A DNA stretch of 64,000 nucleotides from Candidatus Binatia bacterium (GTDB lineage: Bacteria; Desulfobacterota; Binatia; UBA1149; CAITLU01), in NCBI GenBank assembly GCA_036493895.1, contig DASXOZ010000081.1, forward strand, positions 64,201 to 128,200, written 5' to 3'. Below the pieces are notes generated by a model. The model worked only from the letters and a program-made list of their open reading frames with translations, ran no database searches and was not told the origin of the DNA. The translations under genes and the position numbers were made by a program. Below are positions 1 through 8,824 of the stretch, piece by piece (the stretch's first letter is position 1; the number at the start of each line of letters is the position of its first letter).

Positions 1-1309
1 CGGTCGGCTTCGCTGCGTCCGCGTCGGCTTTCTTCCTGGCTTCTTTCTGGGCATCGTCGCGCGCCTGGATGGCCTGGGCCGTCGTGCGCTGCGTCGTCGC
101 GTCGGCGGTCTTGCCGGCCTTTTCGAGGGAATCGGCCAGGGCCAGGCGGTTGTCGGCGACGTCGGGCGCCAGGTCTACCGACTTGCGCAGCGCATCGATG
201 CTCGAGTCGATGGTGCCGAGGTCGTAGCGGCAAAGGCCGATGTAGTACCACGCGAACGCGGCCAGCGACGGGTCGAGCTGCATCGCCTGCCACAGCGCAG
301 GCTCTGCGTCGGCCGGTTTTCCCAGCTCGCGATAGACGATGCCGCGGTTGTAGTAGATCTGCGCGGCGAGCTTTTTCGTCTCGGCGTCCTGCTTCGGCAG
401 CGGGCCGGGCATTTTCGAAAGCGCGATGTCGTAGGCCGCAAGCGCTTTCTGCGGCAGGCCGTGTCTCTGGAAAATGAACCCGAGCGCTGCCTGGTTGTCG
501 TAGGAATCCGGCCTCTCCTGCACGAGCTTGAGGTACGGAGCGAGGTTTTCCTTGAGCAGGCCGCGCGCAGAGTTGAGCGCGTCGGTCGTCATCGCGTTCG
601 CGGGCTCCATCGCGAGCGCACGCTCGAGAGTCTCGATGCCTTTGCCGTAGTTCTCGGCCTGGCAGTACGTGATGCCGAGGGCCTGCACGAATTCGGCGCG
701 CTTGGGGTCGAGTGCGATCGCGCGCTGCAGCGTTGCGATCGCCCTCGGATACTCCTGGCGGCCCCGGTACGACCACGCGAGATAGTAGAGCGCGACGGGA
801 TCGTTCGGCCGCGCCGCCAGTACCTTGTTCGCCGATTCCTCGGCGTCGCCGAAATCGCGCAGCGTCACGAGAAGGCGCATCAGCTCGACCTGGGGCTCGA
901 TCGACGAGGGATCGAGCTCGTAGGAGCGGCGGCAGTCGCCGACCGCGTCGAACCATTCTTTCCTGGCCGCGCGATCGCGGCAGCGTGCCAGCAGATGGGC
1001 AGGATTGTTGTTGTCGAACTTGTCGGGCGCAGGAGCAGTGGCCGGCGGCGCCGGACCTGCCTGCAACTGCACGTGTCCTTCGCCCGGAGCCAGCGACGGC
1101 ACCGGCGCCACGCTGCCTTGCGGCGCCGCACCGGGCTTGGCCTGCGCCTGTGCCTGCGCTTCGGCTGCATGACGGGCAGCAGCCGGCCCTTCCTCGACGC
1201 TCTCGACCTTGTGCATCGAAGCGCAGCCGGCGGCCACGCAGAGCATGGCCGCGCAGGAAGCCGCGCGCACGAAATACACGCTGGAGGAAACTGGACGAAA
1301 GGCGGTCAC
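1..1309 (-). CDS. TPR-repeat lipoprotein, 3' end beyond window
   Basis: Reading the minus strand from a GTG at 1309 gives an uninterrupted frame of more than 430 codons that runs off the window edge. The N-terminus has a hydrophobic stretch ending in V-A-A-G-C (Cys near residue 29), a plausible lipobox, so I expect an exported lipoprotein. An Ala/Pro/Gln-rich linker follows, then repeated TPR-like helices such as 'NDPVALYYLAWSYRGRQEY' and 'PADAEPALWQAMQLDPS'. TPR proteins of this kind act as protein-interaction scaffolds; no specific partner is evident. It starts 11 bp after the stop of the upstream serine hydrolase on the same strand, so co-transcription is likely. The start is uncertain: no strong ribosome binding site is visible, and an ATG at 1246 would leave too short a signal peptide. 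Confidence 0.75.
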   Translation of the reverse strand, partial: MTAFRPVSSSVYFVRAASCAAMLCVAAGCASMHKVESVEEGPAAARHAAEAQAQAQAKPGAAPQGSVAPVPSLAPGEGHVQLQAGPAPPATAPAPDKFDNNNPAHLLARCRDRAARKEWFDAVGDCRRSYELDPSSIEPQVELMRLLVTLRDFGDAEESANKVLAARPNDPVALYYLAWSYRGRQEYPRAIATLQRAIALDPKRAEFVQALGITYCQAENYGKGIETLERALAMEPANAMTTDALNSARGLLKENLAPYLKLVQERPDSYDNQAALGFIFQRHGLPQKALAAYDIALSKMPGPLPKQDAETKKLAAQIYYNRGIVYRELGKPADAEPALWQAMQLDPSLAAFAWYYIGLCRYDLGTIDSSIDALRKSVDLAPDVADNRLALADSLEKAGKTADATTQRTTAQAIQARDDAQKEARKKADADAAKPT

Positions 1310-1320
1310 GACGCGGGACT

Positions 1321-2601
1321 TCAGCGCCGGTCCGCGCAGCGCACCGCTGCGGTGCTGACACGCACGATGCGCAGATCGCCGAACGGAGTTCCGACCCCGC
1401 TGTTGAGCGTAAGCGCGACTGCCAGGTTGCGATCGAGGTCGGCCCAGGCCCCCGAGCCTCCGAATCCGAAATGGCCGATGCCGCGCCCGACGCCGACGCC
1501 GAGTCCCATCGTGAACGGGCGGTGATAACCGAGCCTCCACTGCATCGGGAACGGAACGACGCGGTCGATCGTGCGGTTCTGGACGGCCGATGCCTTGTGC
1601 AGCGTCTTCTCGGACATCAGGCGCACGCCGTTGCTCTCCCCGCCTGCCGCAAGCGTCGCATACATCGTCGCGAGCGCGCGGGCGGTGAACAAGCCGTTGG
1701 CCGACGGAATGCACGCTGCGGCGAACTCCGGCGAGTTGAAATCGAGCTCGTCGATGCCGTGGGGGATCAGCGCGCGCTCGGCTTCGCGAAGGTCCACGGG
1801 GATCCCGAGCATGCGCAGCCAGCGATTGACGACTCCAAGGTAGCTTCGCGTGCGGTCGGCGCCGCCTTTCTGCCCCTGCATGCCGCCGAGGATCAGCGGG
1901 GCCTTGTGCACCAGCGCGGCTTCCGGACAGCCGACGTGGAATCCCTCGAGACCGAGCGGCTGGGTGATCTCCTCGTCGAGCACCTGCGCGAACGGTTTTC
2001 CCGTCACGCGGCGCACGATCTCGCCGACGAGGTAGCCGTACGTCAGGCCGTGGTACCCGTGGTACTTGCCGGGCTCGTGAATGGGGTGGGCCGCCTCCAG
2101 GGCGTGCACCATGTATTCCCAGTCGAGCATCCGGCGCGCGTGATCGATCATCCCGCGGATGTCGTAGAGGCCCGCCTCGTGGCACATCACCTGGCGGATC
2201 GTGATCTTGTGCTTGCCGCCGTGCGCGAACTCGGGCCAGTGCTTCGCGACCGGCTCGTCGTAGTCGACGAGGCCCTTGTCGGCAAGGATGTGAAGCACCG
2301 TCGAGGCGACGCCCTTGGTCGTCGAGTACGAGATCGACGCCGTCTGCGCCGTCCACGGCGTGCCCCGGTCGTCGATGGTTCCTCCCCAGAGGTCGACGAC
2401 CTTGCGGCCGCGATGGAAGATGCAGAGCGCGGCTCCGCCGGGTCCCGGCGACGGGATCAGCGACTTGAACAGGCGCGCGACCGACCAGAAATCCGGGTGA
2501 ATGTAGCCTTCGACCTGGCTCGCGCTGCGCGAGCCGGACGCCAGGCGCAGCACCGGCGCCGCACCGGTTACCGCATCATTCGAAGAGAAAAACGAAGCCA
2601 T
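1321..2601 (-). CDS. Serine hydrolase, class C beta-lactamase/esterase fold
   Basis: 426 aa. The nucleophile motif S-x-x-K appears as S93-T-T-K96, followed by a Tyr-containing YHG segment in place of the Y-x-N motif ('KYHGYHGLTYGYLVGEIVRR'), and a late H-F-G segment ('GHFGFGGSGAW') in the position of the K-T-G box. This pattern is typical of the beta-lactamase-related family of esterases and carboxypeptidases (EstB/LACTB-like) rather than true beta-lactamases. No signal peptide is obvious, so it is probably cytoplasmic. It lies downstream of a WS/DGAT acyltransferase on the same strand with an 85-bp gap, so a role in ester or lipid hydrolysis is possible but not shown. Confidence 0.85.
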   Translation of the reverse strand: MASFFSSNDAVTGAAPVLRLASGSRSASQVEGYIHPDFWSVARLFKSLIPSPGPGGAALCIFHRGRKVVDLWGGTIDDRGTPWTAQTASISYSTTKGVASTVLHILADKGLVDYDEPVAKHWPEFAHGGKHKITIRQVMCHEAGLYDIRGMIDHARRMLDWEYMVHALEAAHPIHEPGKYHGYHGLTYGYLVGEIVRRVTGKPFAQVLDEEITQPLGLEGFHVGCPEAALVHKAPLILGGMQGQKGGADRTRSYLGVVNRWLRMLGIPVDLREAERALIPHGIDELDFNSPEFAAACIPSANGLFTARALATMYATLAAGGESNGVRLMSEKTLHKASAVQNRTIDRVVPFPMQWRLGYHRPFTMGLGVGVGRGIGHFGFGGSGAWADLDRNLAVALTLNSGVGTPFGDLRIVRVSTAAVRCADRR

Positions 2602-2686
2602 CTGGTTCCGACCGCCCTGCGGTTACTCCCAACCTATAATCATCGACCGGCGCCATGGCACGGCCCCCGCCCGATGCATCGCATCC

Positions 2687-4234
2687 TTACGAGTGGTGGG
2701 TGACACCATTGCTCGGGCGAACCTCCACCGACGGAGTCGCCTGCGCGGCGCGGCTGCCCGGTTTGGCCGGCTTCGCCGTTGCTCCACGTGCGGGATCCTC
2801 GGCGCGGTTGCCCGCGGCGGCAGCGGAGCGTGCGGCGATCTCGCGCAGCTCTTCGAACGACTCGCGGGTCGCCTTCACGTAAGCGGAAAGGTCGGGCACG
2901 AGGTCGTAGTCCGCGTTGAAACCCCAGCAGAGCTTGCCGTCGTAGCTGAGCAGCGCGATGCCGAGCCCGAGGTTGTCGACGAGCGGCACGTGAGGGAACG
3001 TCTCGAGCAGCTTGGCGCCGAGCATGTACATCGGGAACTGGGGGCCCGGCACGTTGGTCACGACCATGTTGAACGGCAGCAGCCGCGTGATGTTGCGGCC
3101 TGCCAGCGAGAGCAGCGTCGACGGCGTCCATTCGGCCACCTGCGTCAGCACTTCGGCTCCGACTGCGCGCTTGGAGGACTTGAGGTCGGCGGTCGTGCGC
3201 CGGATCGCGTCGAGCTGGCGGCGCGGATCTTCCTCTCCGACCGGCAGATCGACAGTCCAGGCCGAAACGCGATTGCCGAAGGAGCCGCGCTCGTCCTCGG
3301 TGCGCACGCTGACCGGCGTCATCACGCGGAAATCGATGCGGCGCGGATCGACCAGGCGCCGCTGCAGGAAGCGGCGCACCGCGCCGGTGACGATCGTCAG
3401 CACGATGTCGTTGAGCGAGCCGCCGAGACCTCGGCGGATCGTCTTGATGTCGGAGATGTTCATCGTCAGCCAGTCGAAGCGGCGATGAGGTCCGATCTCG
3501 CCGTTGAGCGGAGTGGCCGACGCGGTGCGGAACGACGCGCCGAGAGTCTCGGCAACGGCGCGACCGCGCGTGAGCAGGTCGCGCTGGGTGTCCTCGGCCG
3601 CCGCGATGAGGCTTCCTACTCCGCGCGCGGCCTCGAGCGGCAGGCGTGCCCAGTGTCCCACTTCGTCGCGGATCAACTCGAGCCCCGACGGCGAGGGGCG
3701 CGGAATGAACTGCGGCGTCTCCTGGACGTCGTGCGTTTCGTAGGGACTGAGCAGGATCTTCAGCATGTCGACGCCCGAGATGCCGTCGATCATGCAGTGG
3801 TGCACTTTCGAGATGAGCGCGAAGCGATTGCCGGAGAGCCCCTCGATGATCCACAGCTCCCACAGCGGCCTCTGGCGGTCGAGGTGCTGCTGCATGATGC
3901 GGCCCGACAGGCGCTTCAGCTGGACGTCGGAGCCGGGACGCGGAAGCGCGGAGTGGCGGATGTGGAAGTCGAGGTTGAAGCGATCGTCGTCGACCCACAC
4001 CGGCTGGCTGGTAAACGGCACGTACGCGAGCTTCTGGCGGTAGCGCGGGATCAGGTGCAGCGAAGACGCGAACACCTGCTTGATCGCGTCGGCGTCGATG
4101 CCGCCTTCGGCCGTGGCCAGCGGGCCGGCCTCGAAGATCATCGTCGAGGCCACGTGCATGTAGGCGTTGGGCTTCTCGAGGATCAGGAACGAGTTGTCGA
4201 GGGCGGTCAGACGGTCGTAGGAGTATCGCGCCAT
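2687..4234 (-). CDS. Wax ester synthase/diacylglycerol acyltransferase (WS/DGAT)
   Basis: 515 aa. The acyltransferase signature HHxxxDG is present as H145-H-C-M-I-D150-G, preceded by 'PLWELWIIEG', and the later 'SLNDIVL' matches the ND motif of the family. These enzymes transfer acyl groups from acyl-CoA to fatty alcohols or diacylglycerol, making wax esters or triacylglycerol as storage lipid at the membrane. Length is close to the family norm (about 450-520 aa). The C-terminal 60 residues are Ala/Arg/Gly-rich and probably disordered. It is first in a minus-strand run with the serine hydrolase and the TPR lipoprotein. Confidence 0.93.
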   Translation of the reverse strand: MARYSYDRLTALDNSFLILEKPNAYMHVASTMIFEAGPLATAEGGIDADAIKQVFASSLHLIPRYRQKLAYVPFTSQPVWVDDDRFNLDFHIRHSALPRPGSDVQLKRLSGRIMQQHLDRQRPLWELWIIEGLSGNRFALISKVHHCMIDGISGVDMLKILLSPYETHDVQETPQFIPRPSPSGLELIRDEVGHWARLPLEAARGVGSLIAAAEDTQRDLLTRGRAVAETLGASFRTASATPLNGEIGPHRRFDWLTMNISDIKTIRRGLGGSLNDIVLTIVTGAVRRFLQRRLVDPRRIDFRVMTPVSVRTEDERGSFGNRVSAWTVDLPVGEEDPRRQLDAIRRTTADLKSSKRAVGAEVLTQVAEWTPSTLLSLAGRNITRLLPFNMVVTNVPGPQFPMYMLGAKLLETFPHVPLVDNLGLGIALLSYDGKLCWGFNADYDLVPDLSAYVKATRESFEELREIAARSAAAAGNRAEDPARGATAKPAKPGSRAAQATPSVEVRPSNGVTHHS

Positions 4235-4690
4235 GGATTTTCCTCGAGGACTGCGCGGGGTGCCGGGCCGGATCCGGTCGGGGCCTCGCGCGGCCGGTTG
4301 CCTCTATAACCGCGGCCCTGCGGGCCGCTGCTGCTCTAACCGCGCCCTGCGGGCTGCTGCTCGTTTAACCGCGTCCCTGGGGCCCGCTGCTGTCGAAACA
4401 GCGGTCCCGTGGGGCCGCTGATCCATGCTATCGCGCGGTTTTGCGCCCGCTACAAGCAGGTCCGGCGGGGGCCGGCACCGCTCCGGACGAAGAATCGGGG
4501 GAGTTTCGGCAACTTGCGGAGCCTGGCGACTGCACAGTTGCGTCTTCGTTCGATGGCCAGCGACTTGCTGCCGGGTTGCGGGCTTGGCCTCGCGCTCGCG
4601 TCCCCGATACACGGGCTTTCCCCGGGCCGTCGCGGCACGGGACGGGTCGCGCCGCCGCACGGCCGGCGCGTTCAGCAGAAGAGGCAAGCG
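4235..4690. other. Divergent intergenic region with tandem hairpins
   Basis: A 456-bp gap between the divergent WS/DGAT (minus) and DUF4345-like (plus) genes. It contains four degenerate hairpin repeats (listed separately). Beyond them I see no convincing coding frame; the open frames here lack start signals and family resemblance. It presumably holds the promoters of both flanking genes, but I could not pick clear -35/-10 boxes. Confidence 0.5.
4308..4424. repeat. Four tandem ~30-bp hairpin units
   Basis: Four consecutive units begin at 4308, 4338, 4367 and 4397 (30, 29, 30 and about 28 bp), most starting AACCGCG. Each carries a GC-rich stem. The first is GCGGCCC-tgc-GGGCCGC. The fourth, GCGGTCCC-gtg-GGGGCCGC, keeps the stem through a G-T wobble. 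Copies differ by several substitutions, so the array is not recent. Confidence 0.75.
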
Positions 4691-5059
4691 ATGAATCTTC
4701 CGGTCAGCGTCAACACTCTCGGCTCCCTCGTCACCGCCGGTCTCGGAGTCTACGGCCTGTTCTGGCCGCTCGGGGCCGCAAAGCTGGTCGGCATTTCTCC
4801 CGTCGACGAGAAGGGAGTCTCGGAGATCCGCGCGACGTACGGCGGACTTTTCCTCGCTCTCGGCATCTTCGCGACGATCGCGCAGACGCACGACATCTTC
4901 CGCTGCGTGGCGATCGGATGGATCGGTGCGGGAGCGGCGCGCGCGTTCTCCTACGTGCGCGACAACAGCCGCTCGGGAGCCAACCTGGGCGCGATCGTCG
5001 TCGAGCTCATCGTCGGCATGTCGATGCTCGTGCCGTGGGACAGCTTTTTCGGCACCTGA
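4691..5059 (+). CDS. Small DUF4345-like integral membrane protein
   Basis: 122 aa, beginning at the ATG at 4691 with an AGAAGAGG ribosome binding site 6-13 nt upstream; a longer upstream frame exists but has no such signal. Four hydrophobic segments cover most of the chain (near residues 8-33, 46-65, 71-88 and 98-118). The motif 'SEIRATYGG' and overall layout resemble DUF4345 proteins, whose function is unknown. The next gene downstream (PhzF-like) is on the same strand after about 160 bp. Confidence 0.75.
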   Translation: MNLPVSVNTLGSLVTAGLGVYGLFWPLGAAKLVGISPVDEKGVSEIRATYGGLFLALGIFATIAQTHDIFRCVAIGWIGAGAARAFSYVRDNSRSGANLGAIVVELIVGMSMLVPWDSFFGT

Positions 5060-5218
5060 CGAGCGCACTCGCCCCGAGCGGACGGCCTCATCGACGGCGC
5101 CGACCCCGACTCCCCCTGAGCGGCCGGGCCTGCCGCCCGGCAATGCTCGCGCCGTTCCGGCTCCCGGAACGGGGCGCCCCGCGCTTTACGCGTCGCGAAG
5201 GTTCGCCACTATGCGGGC

Positions 5219-6112
5219 ATGAGCGCAGCCGCATCTTCCAGACCTTCGCTGCTCGTCGTCGACGTGTTCGCCGAGAAGCCGTACGCGGGCAACCAGCTCG
5301 CGGTGGTCGTCGGAGCCCGCGCCGACGACTGGCCGGCCTCGCGCATGCAGGCGTTCGCGCGCGAAATGAATTTCTCCGAGACGACGTTCGCGTCGCCGAC
5401 TGCGGTGGACGGTGCGTTCGACGTGCGCATCTTCACGCCGTCGGCGGAGCTTCCGTTTGCCGGGCATCCGACTCTCGGCACCGCGTGGGTACTGCGGCAC
5501 TTCTTCCACGCGTCGCTGCCGGCGTCGGTGGCGCTGCGGCTCGGAATCGGCGTCGTGCCGGTCGAATTCGACGAGACGGAGTCGGGCGAGCTGGTCCGCA
5601 TGCGGCCGCGGGCGCCGAAGCTCTGCGAGACGATGGACGGGCCGACGCTTGCGAGCCACCTTGGCATCGATCCGTCCGATATCGATCCGCGCCACCCGTG
5701 CCGCCGCGCCGACATCGGCATCCAGTTTGCGCTGGTGCCGCTCAGGAACCTCGCGTCGCTGCGCGCCGCTGCGCCGAAAACACTTCCGGCCGGCGAGCCG
5801 GGCACGACGCTCGGCGTGCTCGCATTCTGCCCCGAGACGTACGAGCCGGGCGGTGATTTCGCCGTGCGGATGTTCTTCGAGGCTTTGGGCGTGCGCGAAG
5901 ATCCGGCCACCGGCTCGGCCGCCGCGTGCCTTGCTGCGTATCTCAGCGCCGAGCGCTGGTTCGGCAGCGACCGCGTGCGCGCGCGTCTCCAGCAGGGCTA
6001 CCAAATCGGACGTCCTTCGTGCCTGTACATCGGGGCGGAGAGATCGGGCGATTCGACCACGGTGGAGGTGGCCGGCAAGGTCGTGCTGGTGGCACGAGGG
6101 GAGGTTTCTTGA
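5219..6112 (+). CDS. PhzF-family isomerase/epimerase
   Basis: 297 aa. The N-terminus 'VVDVFAEKPYAGNQLAVV' and the C-terminal 'EDPATGSAAACLAAYL' are signatures of the PhzF (diaminopimelate-epimerase-fold) family. The conserved catalytic Glu lies in 'NFSETTF' (E54). PhzF itself isomerises trans-2,3-dihydro-3-hydroxyanthranilate in phenazine synthesis, but no other phenazine genes are nearby, so this is more likely a family member of unknown substrate. Its stop overlaps the TTG start of the DUF2905 gene. Confidence 0.9.
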   Translation: MSAAASSRPSLLVVDVFAEKPYAGNQLAVVVGARADDWPASRMQAFAREMNFSETTFASPTAVDGAFDVRIFTPSAELPFAGHPTLGTAWVLRHFFHASLPASVALRLGIGVVPVEFDETESGELVRMRPRAPKLCETMDGPTLASHLGIDPSDIDPRHPCRRADIGIQFALVPLRNLASLRAAAPKTLPAGEPGTTLGVLAFCPETYEPGGDFAVRMFFEALGVREDPATGSAAACLAAYLSAERWFGSDRVRARLQQGYQIGRPSCLYIGAERSGDSTTVEVAGKVVLVARGEVS

Positions 6113-6321
6113 GCCCGGCGCCGCGCATCCTGATCATCGCCGGGCTCGTTCTCGTGGTGGTCGGCCTTGCGTGGCCTCTGCTCGGCCGTCTCGGGCTCGG
6201 GCGGCTGCCAGGCGACATCGCCATCGAGCGCGAGCACTTCCGCTTCTACTTTCCGCTGACGACGCTCGTCATCGTCAACGTGCTGCTGTGGCTGCTCGTG
6301 CGGCTGTTCGGCGGCCGCTGA
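6109..6321 (+). CDS. DUF2905 small membrane protein
   Basis: 70 aa from a TTG at 6109 that overlaps the PhzF stop codon and follows a GAGGGGAGG ribosome binding site. It has two membrane segments around the conserved sequence 'LGRLPGDIAIEREHFRFYFP', which is the hallmark of DUF2905. The family is widespread and of unknown function, and 70 aa is its usual size. I chose this start over the upstream ATG at 5926, which would make a long overlap with PhzF and add non-family residues. Confidence 0.88.
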   Translation: MSPAPRILIIAGLVLVVVGLAWPLLGRLGLGRLPGDIAIEREHFRFYFPLTTLVIVNVLLWLLVRLFGGR

Positions 6322-6337
6322 CGCAGCAGGGACGACG

Positions 6338-7405
6338 ATGCTCGAGCACCCGGAGACCGCAGGCGACACCGCCGCCGATGAGGCCGAGGTGGTGGTCGAA
6401 GGCATCGGCGTCGATGCAGTTGCCGCGCCCCCGGCGAATCGGGGACAGATACACGGGACGCAAGACCGCGTCCGCAGCGCCTGCCGGGTCCGCACCTCGC
6501 GCTCGAAGTGGGAGGTAGGGCCGGGCGTCTGGTACGTCGTCGCGAGCGCACTGGCGTTCAGCGTGATGACGTCGTTCGTCAAGATCGCAGGCCACAGGCT
6601 GCCGAGCCAGGAAGTGGTCGCTGCCAGGGGCGCCGTGAGCCTGCTTCTCAGCTGGATCCTCGTGCGCCGCGCCGGCCTGTCGCCATGGGGCACGCACCGC
6701 CGCCTGTTGCTGCTTCGCGGTTTCCTCGGCTACCTGGCGCTTTCGTGCGTCTTCCACGCCGTTGCGACGATGCCGCTGGCCGACGCGACGGTGCTCCAGT
6801 ACCTGTACCCGCTTTTCACGGCGATTCTCGCTACTGCGATCCTCGGCGAAAGGCCGAACGCACGCGTCGTCATTGCCGGCGCGGCCAGCCTCGCTGGTAT
6901 CCTGCTCGTGGCCAGGCCGTCGTTCCTGTTCGGCTCCGATGCCGCTGCGCTGAACCTCGTCGACGTCACCATTGCCGTCTGCGGCGCGCTGCTCACCGCG
7001 TTTGCTTACGTCGGCGTCAAGCACCTGACCGCGCTCGAGCATCCGCTGGTGATCGTCTTCTATTTCCCGCTCGTGACGTTCCCGGCGACGCTCCCCGCGC
7101 TCCTGCATTCGGCGCTGATGCCGACGCCGGCCGAGGCGCTCGCGCTGGTGGGTGTCGGCATCGCGACGCAGGCAGGACAGGTCTTCCTGACGCAGGGGCT
7201 GCAGCACCTTTCTGCGACCCGCGCGACCGCGCTGACGTACCTCCAGGTGGTGTTCGCGACGACGTGGGGTGCTGTCTTTTTCGGCGAAATTCCCGACCAC
7301 CGCTCCATGGTCGGTGCCATGCTCGTCGTCAGCGGCGCCTTCCTGCTCGGCATCACGCGAGTGCGCGACCAGCCGCGCGCATCCGGACCTTTTCGCGCCG
7401 CCTGA
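6338..7405 (+). CDS. EamA/DMT-family transporter
   Basis: 355 aa. From about residue 65 onward there are about ten hydrophobic segments in two repeated halves, with EamA-type motifs such as 'ADATVLQYLYPLFTAILATAILGER' and 'FFGEIPDHRSMVGAMLVVSGAFLLG'. Drug/metabolite transporters of this type move small metabolites across the inner membrane. The ATG at 6338 has a nearby AGGGA and lies 16 bp after DUF2905, but it adds about 60 unusual hydrophilic residues; part of that extension is encoded by a GGGGACAGATACA stretch like the dispersed repeats elsewhere. The N-terminal extension may therefore be a later acquisition. Confidence 0.85.
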   Translation: MLEHPETAGDTAADEAEVVVEGIGVDAVAAPPANRGQIHGTQDRVRSACRVRTSRSKWEVGPGVWYVVASALAFSVMTSFVKIAGHRLPSQEVVAARGAVSLLLSWILVRRAGLSPWGTHRRLLLLRGFLGYLALSCVFHAVATMPLADATVLQYLYPLFTAILATAILGERPNARVVIAGAASLAGILLVARPSFLFGSDAAALNLVDVTIAVCGALLTAFAYVGVKHLTALEHPLVIVFYFPLVTFPATLPALLHSALMPTPAEALALVGVGIATQAGQVFLTQGLQHLSATRATALTYLQVVFATTWGAVFFGEIPDHRSMVGAMLVVSGAFLLGITRVRDQPRASGPFRAA

Positions 7406-7460
7406 CGGGGCTGGTTTCCCGCAGCTTGAGTCTTCGCGGCACTTGCGGCCGACTGCATCC

Positions 7461-8276
7461 ATGCCGGCCGCCGCTGTCACGATCTTCGGCATCGTCAACG
7501 TCACTCGCGATTCGTTCTCGGACGGCGGTCGCTTCCTCGAGCCTCGAGCTGCGATCGAACACGCGCGAAGCCTGGTGGACGACGGCGCCGACGTGATCGA
7601 CGTCGGCGCGGCTTCGAGCCACCCCGAGGCGGAAGTTGTAACGGTCGCCGAGGAGATCCGGCGCCTGGAGCCGGTGATCGGAGCGCTCGTGGCAAGCGGC
7701 ATCGCAGTCAGCGTCGACTCGACGCAGCCGCAGGTTCAGCGCTTCGCGCTTGCCGCCGGTGCTTCGTGGATCAACGACATCCGCGGTTTTCCCGACCAGG
7801 CAATGTATCCGCACCTTGCGGCGTCGGGCGCTGCACTGGTCGTGATGCACTCGATCGCCCGCGCAGAGCGTGCCACCCGCGAGCACACGCAGCCCGCTGC
7901 GGTGTTGGACGGCATCGTCGAGTTTTTCGACGCCCGCATCGCGGCCCTGCAAGCCGCAGGCATCGCGCGCGAGCGCCTCGTCCTCGATCCCGGCATGGGC
8001 CTGTTCCTCGGCGCCGATCCTGAGCCGTCGGTGCTCGTGCTGCAGCGCCTCGGCGAGCTTCGCGATCGCTACGCTGTTCCGCTGATGATCAGCGTTTCGC
8101 GCAAATCGCTGGTCGGGCGACTTTCGGGCCGGCCGCGGTCGCCGCGCGACGCTTCGTCGCTGGCGACCGAGCTGTTCGCGGTCGAACGCGGCGCCACGTT
8201 CATTCGCACGCACGAGCCGCGGCTGCTTCGTGACGCGCTCGTGGCGCGCGAGGCGCTCGAGAGGCCGCTGGTGTGA
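7461..8276 (+). CDS. folP: Dihydropteroate synthase
   Basis: 271 aa from the ATG at 7461. The DHPS signatures are present: 'GIVNVTRDSFSDGG' near the N-terminus (dihydropterin-binding region), 'ADVIDVGAASSHP', 'VSVDS', and 'LDPGMGLFLG' followed by 'ISVSRKSLVG'. The enzyme condenses 4-aminobenzoate with dihydropterin diphosphate in folate synthesis and is the sulfonamide target. Some positions are unusual (RDSFSDGG rather than PDSFSDGG, ASSHP rather than ESTRP), so it may be a divergent or paralogous DHPS. Its stop overlaps the next start (GTGA), implying coupled translation with the DUF488 gene. Confidence 0.88.
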   Translation: MPAAAVTIFGIVNVTRDSFSDGGRFLEPRAAIEHARSLVDDGADVIDVGAASSHPEAEVVTVAEEIRRLEPVIGALVASGIAVSVDSTQPQVQRFALAAGASWINDIRGFPDQAMYPHLAASGAALVVMHSIARAERATREHTQPAAVLDGIVEFFDARIAALQAAGIARERLVLDPGMGLFLGADPEPSVLVLQRLGELRDRYAVPLMISVSRKSLVGRLSGRPRSPRDASSLATELFAVERGATFIRTHEPRLLRDALVAREALERPLV

Positions 8277-8824
8277 CGCCCGGCGCGCCGACGATCCACA
8301 CGGTAGGCCACTCCACGCGTTCGCTGGACGAGCTCGTCGCCCTGCTGCGCGCGCACGGCGTAACCGCCGTGGCCGACGTGCGGACGGTGCCTCGCTCGCG
8401 GCGCCACCCGCATTTTTGCGCGGATTCCCTCGCGATCGCTCTGCCGGAGCACGGCATCGAGTACCTTTCGCTGCGCTCCCTCGGAGGGCTGCGGCGCCCG
8501 CGGCCGGATTCGATCAACGGTGCGTGGCGCAACGACAGCTTTCGCGGTTATGCCGACTTCATGCAGACCGATGCATTCATCGAAGCGCTGGAGGAGCTGA
8601 CGTCGATCGCGCGCGAAAAACCGACCGCGACGATGTGCGCGGAGGCGGTTCCGTGGAGGTGCCACCGCTCGCTGATCAGCGATGCGCTCGTCGTGCGCGG
8701 CTGGCGCGTGCTGGACATCATGAGCCAGACGAAAGCCGCGGCCCATTCGCTGACGAAATTCGCGCTGGTCGACGGCACGACGGTGACGTACCCGCCGGAG
8801 CAGCCGGACTTATTGCCGGTCTGA
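8273..8824 (+). CDS. DUF488 family protein
   Basis: 183 aa from a GTG overlapping the folP stop by four bases. 'TVGHSTRSLDELVALLRAHG' and 'VADVRTVPRSRRHPHF' are the conserved opening of DUF488, and 'MCAEAVPWRCHRSLISDAL' holds the two conserved Cys/His-rich turns near the C-terminus. The biochemical role of the family is not established. It converges on, and overlaps by 15 bp, the hybrid histidine kinase gene on the other strand. Confidence 0.88.
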   Translation: MTPGAPTIHTVGHSTRSLDELVALLRAHGVTAVADVRTVPRSRRHPHFCADSLAIALPEHGIEYLSLRSLGGLRRPRPDSINGAWRNDSFRGYADFMQTDAFIEALEELTSIAREKPTATMCAEAVPWRCHRSLISDALVVRGWRVLDIMSQTKAAAHSLTKFALVDGTTVTYPPEQPDLLPV

